Assembly: GCA_013361075.1 (NCBI GenBank)
Contig: JABWAJ010000030.1
Span: 1-20,115 of the forward strand
Source: Saprospiraceae bacterium
GTDB lineage: Bacteria > Bacteroidota > Bacteroidia > Chitinophagales > Saprospiraceae
Length of the DNA: 20,115 nucleotides
Reading direction: 5' to 3'
Of the stretch, positions 1-5,781 are shown one piece after another; position 1 is the stretch's first letter, and the number at the start of each line of letters is the position of its first letter. Both the position numbers and the translations under genes were made by a program. The notes under the pieces were generated by a model. The model ran no database searches. It saw nothing but the letters and a program-made list of their open reading frames with translations, and was not told the origin of the DNA.

Positions 1-291
1 GTTGAGCATGGGTTTGGTTTCTTCGCTGTAACCCCATCATTTTTCGGGGTCAACCGAAAAAACCGGAATGACGCGCAGCAAACGTCCGCTCGGCAGCCCA
101 TAGACACTCATTTGGCCGCTAAAGCCGCCGCTCACAAAATTGTAGTATTCGTCATACTGCCCCGGGGCTACATAGGCTTTTGCAGCCATATCCCCACTAA
201 TTGCAGTACTCATGTTTTTGGGCTTGCAGGCTCCCAGTAAAGCGGCAAGCAGCATAGTGGTAAAGGCTATTTTAAACATGCTGTTTTTCAT
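1..291 (-). pseudogene. nosZ: Nitrous-oxide reductase NosZ, N-terminal part, interrupted by an in-frame TGA; runs off the left edge
   Basis: Clade II (Sec-exported) NosZ reduces N2O to N2 at its copper centres outside the cytoplasmic membrane. The translation from the ATG at 289-291 gives a lipoprotein signal with lipobox LLGAC (Cys22), then the conserved N-terminal block of the family (YVAPGQYDEYYNF, SGGFSGQMSVYGLPSGR, VIPVFSVDPEK). A TGA stop at 37-39 follows Lys84. The same frame continues as WGYSEETKPMLN to the window edge, which is again the family sequence. The family normally reads PEKGWGYSEETKP or close to it, so the stop replaces Gly; one base change (GGA to TGA) explains it. Other genes here end in TGA, so general recoding is unlikely. 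Either the gene is newly broken or this is a base error in the assembly. A cytochrome c gene lies 102 bp upstream on the same strand. The copper-binding domains lie outside the window. Confidence 0.85.
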
Positions 292-343
292 GATATTTGT
301 TTTGATGTACAGAAAATATTTGATCAGGGCATGAGGAGTCCTG

Positions 344-360
344 TTTGAAGTACCTTCAAA
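344..360. repeat. Short inverted repeat between the cytochrome c gene and nosZ
   Basis: TTTGAAG-tac-CTTCAAA is a perfect 7-bp inverted repeat with a 3-bp centre. It lies in the 102-bp gap between the cytochrome gene and nosZ. No T-run follows it on the minus strand, so it does not look like a simple terminator. It could be an operator or an RNA hairpin that sets the relative output of the two genes. Function unknown. Confidence 0.4.
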
Positions 361-393
361 TTAAAATCTCCCCGTCGTTTAGTTGTGGTTCTG

Positions 394-882
394 CTACTTT
401 ACGCCGTCGTTTTTGCGCATAAATTCGAGGATGTTTCTCGCGTCGGTATCGCTTAAATTTTGGTTGGGCATGCGTACGAGGCACAGTTCCAATTGGGCGC
501 GAACGGCCGGATCCTTTTCAATCATCGGATCAGGGTTGGTGATGAAATTCATGATCCATTCAGGATTTCTTCGTGTCGTTACCCCTTTCCATCCGGGGCC
601 TACCAGTTTTTCTTCTGTCAGCTTATGGCAAGCCGCACATTTGACGGCCTGCACCGTTTCGCCGGAGGCAGCCATAGCGGCATCCAATTGAGGCGTGAGG
701 TTGAGCATTTCTGCCGTAAATTTCCCTTCTCCCCTGTTCGGGTCGTAAGAAGGTGTATCTTCTATCATTGATGCCGGAGGTGTACCCTGCTGGGTAGATG
801 TTGTCGGGGTATTGCCTCCGCCACACGCCGACAAAAACAAGAGGAGGGCCATTGTTCCGGACACTGCTGTTATTGCATTCAT
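394..882 (-). CDS. Cytochrome c lipoprotein of the nos cluster
   Basis: A 162-residue mono-haem cytochrome c. It has a lipoprotein signal (residues 1-20, lipobox LSAC, Cys20), a low-complexity linker (about 21-60), and a class I cytochrome c domain with the haem motif CAACH at 82-86. Met128 in the segment RMPNQNLSD is the likely second axial ligand. The C-terminal helix DARNILEFMRK is typical of the fold. It should be anchored outside the inner membrane. Because nosZ follows on the same strand and c-type cytochromes are usual members of clade II nos clusters, it is inferred to pass electrons from the quinol pool towards NosZ. The start at 880-882 is chosen because the signal peptide begins there. 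A Crp/Fnr-type palindrome and -7-like box lie directly upstream. Confidence 0.85.
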   Translation of the reverse strand: MNAITAVSGTMALLLFLSACGGGNTPTTSTQQGTPPASMIEDTPSYDPNRGEGKFTAEMLNLTPQLDAAMAASGETVQAVKCAACHKLTEEKLVGPGWKGVTTRRNPEWIMNFITNPDPMIEKDPAVRAQLELCLVRMPNQNLSDTDARNILEFMRKNDGVK

Positions 883-906
883 TGCTTGTATGATTTAAAT
901 TCGATA

Positions 907-914
907 CAAAAATC
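907..914 (-). promoter_or_regulatory. Predicted -7 box of the cytochrome c-nosZ operon
   Basis: Read on the minus strand this is GATTTTTG, one mismatch from the Bacteroidota -7 consensus TAnnTTTG. It lies 25 bp before the cytochrome start codon. Its last base is 36.5 bp from the centre of the palindrome at 934-953. A start a few bases downstream would put that site near -41.5, the class II activator position. The box alone is weak; the spacing shared with 5182-5225 raises the confidence. Confidence 0.5.
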
Positions 915-933
915 GGCGATACAAGAGGTGCCA

Positions 934-953
934 TTTATGATCACAGTCATAAA
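934..953. promoter_or_regulatory. Crp/Fnr-family binding site upstream of cytochrome c-nosZ
   Basis: TTTATGA-N6-TCATAAA is a perfect 7-bp inverted repeat with the TGA-N6-TCA core of Crp/Fnr sites. Read on the minus strand the left half is TATGAC, the same TGAC half-site as in the palindrome at 5182-5195. It is centred 61 bp upstream of the cytochrome start codon. The Crp/Fnr protein encoded at 4553-5185 is the obvious candidate to bind it; this is an inference. Confidence 0.6.
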
Positions 954-956
954 CAG

Positions 957-2414
957 CTAAATCGCCCTCTTCAAAATGGCCATTCCAAGTTCCATCTCTG
1001 CTTCATTTACCGATGCAAAGCCAAGGCGGGCTGCATTCAGGTGGGATGAATAATTTGTTCCGTCAGAGATCAGTAACCCCTGTTGCTTTGCCCTGAACGC
1101 CAAGTCAGGCAACAGGACCTTTTTGTCGAAGGTAGCCCAAACTGCCATGCCGCCTGTTGGCCGGGCAAATTCGACAACTTCCCCCAATTCGCTTTTCAGC
1201 AATTCACAAAATAAATCCCGGCGCTGGTGGTAGGTTTTTTGGGCTTTTTTCAAATGACGGCGCACTTCGCCTTCTTTAAACAAAATGGCGACCGCCGCTT
1301 CCATCAACTGGTCACCTTGCCGGTCAATGATGCGCCGGAGCTGGCCCATACTTGCTACAAGATCTGCCGGAGCAGCCACATACCCAATGCGGAGGGCCGG
1401 CGAAATGGCTTTGCACAATGACCCTGTGTACACCACATGCCCTCCCGAATCAGCGCCGGCAAGCGGTAGTACCGGATTGCAATCGTAATGAAAATCGTAA
1501 TCGTAATCGTCTTCCAGAACACAAAAACCGTGAACTTGAGCCAACTGCAGCAAGCTCAGTCGTCGTTCAGCCGGCATCGTCACCGTCGTTGGGTAATGGT
1601 GGTGGGGGGTGACATAAACCATGCGAACCCGTTTTTTTTGACAGATTGCTGCAATGGCATTCACATCGAGTCCGCGTTCATCTACCGGTACCGATTGAAG
1701 TGTTGCTCCGGTTTTTTGAAAAATCAGATTGGCCGATCCGTAGGATATTTCTCCAACGATGACCAGATCACCGGGTCGAAGCACAAGATTGGCAGTGAGG
1801 TACAGCCCCATAGTACTGCCCCGGGTAATCAGGATGTTTTCTTCGGTCACCGGCAATCCGCGGGTTTCGCGGAGGTAAGCAGCCATGGTTGACCGAAGGG
1901 AGGGTTCGCCGTATACGTCGCTGTAAAAAAGGAGGTTCTTGCGGTATCCCTGCCGCACCACCGTCCTGAAGGCCCGGCTCAGGGCCTCCCACGGTGCCAG
2001 GCGCACATCCGGAAACCCATCGTTGAAAGCCAGGGTACTGGTTCCTTTGATTACTGGACGTTGAAGCAGGGGGTCTTTATGGAATTCAAAACCTGCTTTA
2101 TGGCTGGATCCTGCCAACTGCGGCGGATTTTTTTGCAGCGCTTTGGGCCTTAGTTCAGGAAGTTTATGGCTGACGAAAGTACCGCTCGACGCTTTGGTCT
2201 CCAACCAGCCTTGTGCCAACAGCTCTTCGTACGCTGCTACAACCGTTTTGCGGTGAATGCCCAGCGATTCGGCTAAAGCCCGGGTTCCGGGCAACTGCGA
2301 CCCGGCTGGGATCACGCCCCGGCGGATTTGGTCGCTGATGGCGGTAGAAATTTGTAAAAACAGCGGCGTTTTTTCCGATTTATTGATGGTGAGTAAGGAA
2401 GCAAATGTGAGCAT
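957..2414 (-). CDS. MocR/PdxR-type regulator: GntR winged helix fused to an aminotransferase-like domain
   Basis: A 485-residue protein of the MocR subfamily of GntR regulators. Residues about 14-80 form the winged helix (PLFLQISTAISDQIRRG, LPGTRALAESLGIHRKTV). A linker at about 81-125 joins it to a fold-type I aminotransferase-like domain (about 126-485). The PLP-binding lysine is Lys335 in the motif GSLCKAIS, and EDDYDYDF (301-308) is the usual PLP-ring contact. Family members sense pyridoxal phosphate and control vitamin B6 or amino-acid genes; PdxR activates PLP synthesis. Here the divergent neighbour at 2601 is a PNPOx-like flavin-binding protein, which fits B6-linked control but does not prove it. 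The start at 2412-2414 gives the normal family N-terminus. Repeats in the shared promoter region are likely operators. Confidence 0.88.
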   Translation of the reverse strand: MLTFASLLTINKSEKTPLFLQISTAISDQIRRGVIPAGSQLPGTRALAESLGIHRKTVVAAYEELLAQGWLETKASSGTFVSHKLPELRPKALQKNPPQLAGSSHKAGFEFHKDPLLQRPVIKGTSTLAFNDGFPDVRLAPWEALSRAFRTVVRQGYRKNLLFYSDVYGEPSLRSTMAAYLRETRGLPVTEENILITRGSTMGLYLTANLVLRPGDLVIVGEISYGSANLIFQKTGATLQSVPVDERGLDVNAIAAICQKKRVRMVYVTPHHHYPTTVTMPAERRLSLLQLAQVHGFCVLEDDYDYDFHYDCNPVLPLAGADSGGHVVYTGSLCKAISPALRIGYVAAPADLVASMGQLRRIIDRQGDQLMEAAVAILFKEGEVRRHLKKAQKTYHQRRDLFCELLKSELGEVVEFARPTGGMAVWATFDKKVLLPDLAFRAKQQGLLISDGTNYSSHLNAARLGFASVNEAEMELGMAILKRAI

Positions 2415-2431
2415 GGACTGTCATTTGAATA

Positions 2432-2439
2432 CAAAAATA
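2432..2439 (-). promoter_or_regulatory. Predicted -7 box of the MocR-type regulator
   Basis: Minus strand TATTTTTG is an exact match to TAnnTTTG and ends 17 bp before the start codon, implying a very short leader. The degenerate inverted repeat copy at 2447-2459 lies just upstream, in the spacer of this promoter, so autoregulation is plausible. Confidence 0.55.
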
Positions 2440-2446
2440 GAAATTA

Positions 2447-2538
2447 AACCGGACTACCTATTTTTTAAAATCCGGATGTTTCAGGCAGTCCGGAACAGGG
2501 TTATTTTTGTGGCGCATACCGATTCAGGCAATCCGGGA
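2447..2538. promoter_or_regulatory. Repeated operator-like sequences between the divergent MocR and flavin-protein genes
   Basis: Two direct repeats, TTCAGGCAGTCCGGAA (2480-2495) and TTCAGGCAATCCGGGA (2523-2538), match at 14 of 16 bases and are 43 bp apart start to start, about four helical turns. A third, inverted and weaker copy (AGGTAGTCCGGTT on the minus strand, 2459-2447) matches at 10 of 13 bases. MocR proteins are known to bind direct repeats in divergent promoters. The copies flank or overlap both predicted -7 boxes. Confidence 0.6.
2502..2509 (+). promoter_or_regulatory. Predicted -7 box of the flavin-binding protein gene
   Basis: TATTTTTG matches TAnnTTTG exactly. It lies between the two direct repeats, with the first repeat in the -33/-7 spacer and the second just past the expected start of transcription. 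It is 91 bp upstream of the ATG at 2601. No clear -33 TTTG was seen. Confidence 0.5.
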
Positions 2539-2600
2539 AAATGGATGTTGTAAAGGTCTGATTCACTGCCTTTCGATGAAATCGGAGAAAAAATAAAATC

Positions 2601-3251
2601 ATGAAAGCAAAAACATCACGCACGCAGGGGAGCCGGTATTATCCAAAACGCTACGACACCAATCCGGAGTCAAGAGATGCAATCTTAGATGAAGGCCTGG
2701 TCTGCCACGTTTCTTTTAACATTGAAAACCAGCCATTTATAATTCCAACCGGCTATTGCCGGATAGAGAACACGCTTTATCTGCACGGGTCAGTGGGCAG
2801 TCATTTTTTCATGCAAATGGCCAAAGGCATTCCGGTTTGTGTAAGCGTGACGCTGATAGATGGCCTGGTCTTGGCGCGTTCGGTTTTTCATCATTCCATG
2901 AACTACCGTTCGGTAATTGCTTTTGGAAAAACCCGGGAAGTAACCGACTCCTCTGAGCGTTGGCTGGCTGCCGAACGTTTTTCGGAACATATTCTCCCCG
3001 GCCGTTGGGAAGATGCCCGGCAACCCGACCCCGGCGAAATGAAAAAAACGATGTTCATTGCAATCGACATAGAAGAAGCATCCGTCAAATTCAGGGCGCA
3101 CGGCGTCATAGACGACGAAGAAGACCTGGAAAGGAACGTTTGGGCGGGCGTATTGCCTCTGAAACTGGTGCCTCAGGTGCCGGAAACCGATGAAGCCGGA
3201 AAAACCGGGTTGCCAATCCCTGAATACATACGCCATTATAGCAGGGGTTGA
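2601..3251 (+). CDS. Pyridoxamine 5'-phosphate oxidase-like (NimA-type) flavin-binding protein
   Basis: A 216-residue cytoplasmic protein of the flavin-nucleotide-binding split-barrel family (COG3467, which includes NimA nitroimidazole reductases). Recognisable blocks are the N-terminal helix and first strands (DAILDEGLVCHVSFN, PFIIPTGYCRIENTLYLHG), the conserved S-x-x-HSMNYRSVIAFGK segment (about 98-112), and the C-terminal KFRAHGVIDDEEDLERNVWAGVLPL block. The family binds FMN and is related to PdxH, but members are not generally proven PNP oxidases, so the substrate is unknown. It is transcribed away from the MocR-type regulator over a spacer with direct repeats, a common pairing, so B6- or redox-linked control is likely. 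A strong hairpin with a T-run follows. Confidence 0.85.
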   Translation: MKAKTSRTQGSRYYPKRYDTNPESRDAILDEGLVCHVSFNIENQPFIIPTGYCRIENTLYLHGSVGSHFFMQMAKGIPVCVSVTLIDGLVLARSVFHHSMNYRSVIAFGKTREVTDSSERWLAAERFSEHILPGRWEDARQPDPGEMKKTMFIAIDIEEASVKFRAHGVIDDEEDLERNVWAGVLPLKLVPQVPETDEAGKTGLPIPEYIRHYSRG

Positions 3252-3299
3252 AAATCAAAGCAGAAATCACCACAATTACTGTTTACATCATCCGACTGG

Positions 3300-3329
3300 A
3301 AGAGATGCCGAAAGGTGTCTCTTTTTTTT
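3300..3329 (+). terminator. Intrinsic terminator after the flavin-binding protein gene
   Basis: A 10-pair stem (AAGAGATGCC at 3300-3309 against GGTGTCTCTT at 3314-3323, with two G-U pairs) closes a GAAA tetraloop and is followed by a run of T to 3329. This separates the flavin-protein gene from the ferritin/VIT gene. Confidence 0.85.
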
Positions 3330-3378
3330 GTGCCTGCTTTAGCACCTTCCTGGTGAAAATGAATGCTAAATAGTCGTT

Positions 3379-3403
3379 TTTTTGTCGTATCTTGAGACAA
3401 AAA
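3379..3403. promoter_or_regulatory. Inverted repeat over the likely promoter of the ferritin-like/VIT gene
   Basis: TTTTTGTC (3379-3386) and GACAAAAA (3396-3403) form a perfect 8-bp inverted repeat. The 9-bp centre contains TATCTTG, a relaxed -7 box. The second arm ends four bases before the ATG at 3408. An operator covering the promoter is plausible; the partner is unknown. Confidence 0.4.
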
Positions 3404-3407
3404 CAAG

Positions 3408-4508
3408 ATGGTCAGCTTAAAAAATATCCAGACTGAAATTGATGCGGGTTTCCTCTATCAAATACTTGCCGATCACGAAGAAGATGCCAATATCGCCACT
3501 GTATTTCGCCAGATGAGCAAAATTGAGCAGGGTCATGCCCTTGCTTTTATGCAAAAAAACAAGCTGGACACTACCCAAATGCCGCCCCCTTCAAAAAGAG
3601 CCAAAATCTTAAGTTTTATCGGGAAAGTTTTTGGTTACAACTACCTTTTGGGCGTTTTGCTGGACACTGAAAAAAGCATTTCTTCTTCTGTTTTAAATAC
3701 TAAAAATCAATATAGTGCCACCAGCTCAATAACGGATACCGCCCACGTTACCATACTCAAGAACATTTTAAACAGCAGCAAGAAAGTTTCCGGATCCAAT
3801 CTTGCCAGATTTGAAAAACGGCACCGGTCTGTTGGCGGGAATGCCTTAAGGGCTGCTGTATTGGGCGGAAACGACGGGCTGGTTTCCAATTTCAGCCTCG
3901 TCATGGGCATTGCAGGAGCTACAAGCGGTCAGGAAGGGGTTTTGTTAGCCGGGCTGGCAGGGCTTTTGGCAGGGGCTTTGTCAATGGCTCTGGGGGAGTG
4001 GATTTCAGTAAAAAGTTCACAGGAGCTTTATGAAAATCAAATGCAGTTAGAGATGGAGGAACTGGAAACCAACCCTGAGGGAGAAGAGCAGGAACTTGCT
4101 TTAATTTATTTGTCAAAAGGCATCCCCGAAACACAAGCCCGCCAAATGGCAAAAGACATCATTTCAAACAAAGACCATGCACACGAAGTATTGATCAAAG
4201 AAGAATTGGGCATCAACAGCGAAGACTTAAAAGGGTCTGCCATGGAAGCTGCGGTGACTTCTTTCCTCTTATTTGCAATAGGCGCCATTATTCCTGTCGT
4301 TCCCTTTTTCTTTACCACGGGCATGAAGGCCATCATCGGTAGTGCCATGCTGAGTGGTTTTGGGTTATTTTTAATAGGTGCTGCCATTACTTTGTTTACG
4401 GGAAAAAGCGTTTGGTACTCCGGGTTCAGGCAAGTCTTTTTTGGGCTGGCTGCTGCTGCCATCACGTTTGGGATTGGAAAAGCAATCGGCGTTTCACTTG
4501 CCGGGTAG
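3408..4508 (+). CDS. Ferritin-like domain fused to a VIT1/CCC1-family metal transporter (MbfA-like)
   Basis: A 366-residue membrane protein. The N-terminal part (about 1-125) resembles a rubrerythrin/erythrin di-iron four-helix domain, with Glu10, Glu24/25, the pair Glu40-x-x-His43, Glu88 and His113 as possible metal ligands. The C-terminal part (about 138-366) is VIT1/CCC1, starting at RHRSVGGNALRAAVLGGNDGL. It has two helices around 155-200, a charged cytoplasmic stretch (about 200-255) and further helices at about 260-365. Such fusions (MbfA in rhizobia) export iron or manganese. The likely role is removing excess ferrous iron or manganese from the cytoplasm. It lies 44 bp upstream of a Crp/Fnr regulator on the same strand and may share a transcript with it. 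The metal and direction of transport are not visible from sequence. Confidence 0.85.
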   Translation: MVSLKNIQTEIDAGFLYQILADHEEDANIATVFRQMSKIEQGHALAFMQKNKLDTTQMPPPSKRAKILSFIGKVFGYNYLLGVLLDTEKSISSSVLNTKNQYSATSSITDTAHVTILKNILNSSKKVSGSNLARFEKRHRSVGGNALRAAVLGGNDGLVSNFSLVMGIAGATSGQEGVLLAGLAGLLAGALSMALGEWISVKSSQELYENQMQLEMEELETNPEGEEQELALIYLSKGIPETQARQMAKDIISNKDHAHEVLIKEELGINSEDLKGSAMEAAVTSFLLFAIGAIIPVVPFFFTTGMKAIIGSAMLSGFGLFLIGAAITLFTGKSVWYSGFRQVFFGLAAAAITFGIGKAIGVSLAG

Positions 4509-4552
4509 GGGTTACAACTGCGGGTTTTATTACGTTAAGAGAAGCCAATGCC

Positions 4553-5185
4553 ATGGAATCAAAAATTGACCTTGCCAAAATTCTGCCCCATTTAAACGAG
4601 GATCTTGTTTCCGAAATCATGCTTGCATCCACGGTCAAAGACGTGCCTAAAGGAACAGAAATACTGAGGATCGGGCAATACGTTAAGGTCATCCCTTTTG
4701 TATTAAAAGGCTTAATCAAAGTATTTTCAAGCTATGAAGACAAAGAATTGTTGCTGTACTACATCAGGCCACACGAAAGTTGCGTGATGTCATTCACGGC
4801 CCACCTCAAAAATGAACCGAGTCTGGTATTTGCCCTTACCGAAGAAGACACTACCATATTGCTGCTTCCTGTTGACAAAGTTTCTCACTGGATCAGGCGT
4901 TATCCCGACATTAACCAGTTGTTTTTTCAACAATACAACCTTCGTTACAACGACCTTATAGATACCATCAACCATTTGTTGTTTGACAAAATGGACAAGC
5001 GTCTGTACGACTACCTGCAGGAAAAAGTAACCATCACGAAAAAGAATCCTCTCAAAATTTCTCACCGCCAGATCGCCGGCGAATTGGGCACTGCACGGGA
5101 AGTGGTAAGCCGGGTGATGAAAAAACTCGAAGTGGAAGGAAAAGTAAAACAAAGTGGAAATTATATAGAATTATTGCCGTGGTGA
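4553..5185 (+). CDS. Crp/Fnr-family transcription regulator
   Basis: A 210-residue regulator with a cyclic-nucleotide-binding-like beta-roll (about 15-115), a long dimer helix (about 118-145) and a C-terminal winged helix (about 165-205). The recognition helix reads TAREVVSRVMKKLE. It carries the E-x-x-S-R pattern that Fnr uses to read TGA half-sites, rather than the R-E-x-x-G-R pattern of Crp. It has only one cysteine, so an Fnr-type iron-sulphur cluster is not expected; another signal (for example NO via haem, as in Dnr) is possible but not shown. The ATG at 4553 is chosen over an upstream open stretch because the family N-terminus starts there and AAGAGAAG precedes it. A perfect palindrome overlaps its own stop codon and probably controls the next genes. 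Confidence 0.85.
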   Translation: MESKIDLAKILPHLNEDLVSEIMLASTVKDVPKGTEILRIGQYVKVIPFVLKGLIKVFSSYEDKELLLYYIRPHESCVMSFTAHLKNEPSLVFALTEEDTTILLLPVDKVSHWIRRYPDINQLFFQQYNLRYNDLIDTINHLLFDKMDKRLYDYLQEKVTITKKNPLKISHRQIAGELGTAREVVSRVMKKLEVEGKVKQSGNYIELLPW

Positions 5186-5195
5186 CTATAGTCAC
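5182..5195. promoter_or_regulatory. Crp/Fnr-family binding site upstream of the 31-aa gene
   Basis: GTGACTATAGTCAC is a perfect 14-bp palindrome with a TGA-N6-TCA core. The stop codon of the Crp/Fnr gene (5183-5185) lies inside it. Its centre is 36.5 bp from the last base of the -7 box at 5218-5225, which puts it near -41.5. The spacing is identical to that at 907-953. Confidence 0.7.
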
Positions 5196-5217
5196 TGCAT
5201 CCCTGTCTTTGACCCAT

Positions 5218-5225
5218 TAATTTTG
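5218..5225 (+). promoter_or_regulatory. Predicted -7 box of the 31-aa gene and DUF2892 operon
   Basis: TAATTTTG matches TAnnTTTG exactly. It lies 11 bp before the ATG at 5237 and at the expected distance from the Crp/Fnr palindrome. No good -33 box is visible, as expected for a class II activated promoter. Confidence 0.6.
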
Positions 5226-5236
5226 CTGGCAGAATC

Positions 5237-5332
5237 ATGAAGAACAAAACAGTCAAATTTCTGCTCGTATGCATCTTGTGCCTTGCCATTGTGTCGGGCA
5301 TCGTTCTTTTGGTTCAATATTTAACCAACTAA
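5237..5332 (+). CDS. 31-residue single-pass membrane peptide
   Basis: ATG at 5237-5239 to TAA at 5330-5332. The peptide has a basic start (MKNKTVK), one hydrophobic helix (about residues 8-26: FLLVCILCLAIVSGIVLLV) and a short polar tail (QYLTN). It has two cysteines in the helix and no lipobox-like end, so it is probably a membrane peptide and not a secretion signal. It lies between a predicted activated promoter (box at 5218) and the DUF2892 gene, which follows after 12 bp, so the two are likely co-transcribed. No family was recognised. Its coding status rests on the promoter, the position and the ideal membrane-peptide composition. Confidence 0.6.
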   Translation: MKNKTVKFLLVCILCLAIVSGIVLLVQYLTN

Positions 5333-5344
5333 AAATTTTTGATG

Positions 5345-5557
5345 ATGAAAAAGAACATGGGTAATGTAGACCGGATTTTCCGCGTAATCGTCGCAGCAAT
5401 TATTGCCGTACTTTATTTTACCGGAACGCTAACAGGTACTTTGGGTTTGGTACTTCTGGTTTTGGCCGGGGTATTTGTGGCAACAAGTTTAGTGAGTTTT
5501 TGCCCCCTTTATTCTCTGGTCGGATTGAGCACCTGCCCGGTGAAGGAAAAAGGGTAG
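5345..5557 (+). CDS. DUF2892 (YgaP-like transmembrane) family small membrane protein
   Basis: A 70-residue inner-membrane protein starting MKKNMGNVDRIFRVIVAAI. Two hydrophobic helices (about 12-27 and 32-50) are followed by the family signature FCPLYSLVGLSTCPV with two cysteines. The fold matches DUF2892, seen as the membrane part of the rhodanese YgaP; here no rhodanese domain is attached. ATG codons at 5342 and 5345 are both possible; 5345 gives the usual family start. It follows the 31-aa gene closely and is probably under the Crp/Fnr-type promoter at 5182-5225. Bacteroidota often carry such proteins near Crp/Fnr regulators, but the biochemical role is unknown. Confidence 0.8.
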   Translation: MKKNMGNVDRIFRVIVAAIIAVLYFTGTLTGTLGLVLLVLAGVFVATSLVSFCPLYSLVGLSTCPVKEKG

Positions 5558-5573
5558 GAAGTTTTGTGTAAAA

Positions 5574-5737
5574 GCAAAGGGGCAAGGGGCAAGGGGCAAA
5601 GGGCAAAGGGCAAAGGGCAAGGGGCAAAGGGCAAAGGGTAAAGGGTAATAAATTTGCAGAGTTAATCTGATTGCTTACGAAAACATCAAATTTCACGGAA
5701 TAAAATTGCCTTTTGCCTTTTGCCTTTTGCCTTTTTA
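5574..5737. repeat. GGCAAAG heptamer tract with a complementary GCCTTTT tract
   Basis: About ten 7-bp units (GGCAAAG, with GGCAAGG and GGTAAAG variants) run from 5574 to 5648. After a 57-bp spacer comes TTGCC then three TTTTGCC units and TTTTTA (5706-5737). In plus-strand RNA the arms can pair with a G-U at each unit end. The G-runs also fit a G-quadruplex motif. It lies between two converging genes, so a 3'-end role for the plus transcript is plausible. A related copy is at 15995-16130. The rest of the gap to 5781 shows nothing. Confidence 0.8.
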
Positions 5738-5781
5738 CCAGCTCTCTCTGCCCTTATCATTACCCCCTCACCACCAGGCCA

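Noticed and set aside
37..39. TGA in nosZ read as selenocysteine or glycine
   Set aside because: The family has Gly at this site and no selenocysteine element is apparent. TGA also serves as a normal stop for several genes here (for example at 3251, 5185, 16354 and 17950), so recoding is unlikely.
2790..3236. 148-codon minus-strand frame
   Set aside because: It is the antisense shadow of the flavin-binding protein gene, with no recognisable domain.
4412..4552. Longer start for the Crp/Fnr regulator
   Set aside because: It would overlap the VIT gene by about 100 bp and adds a cysteine- and tryptophan-rich stretch unlike the family.
5574..5648. CRISPR-like array
   Set aside because: Units are 7 bp with no unique spacers and no cas genes nearby; it is a simple tandem repeat.
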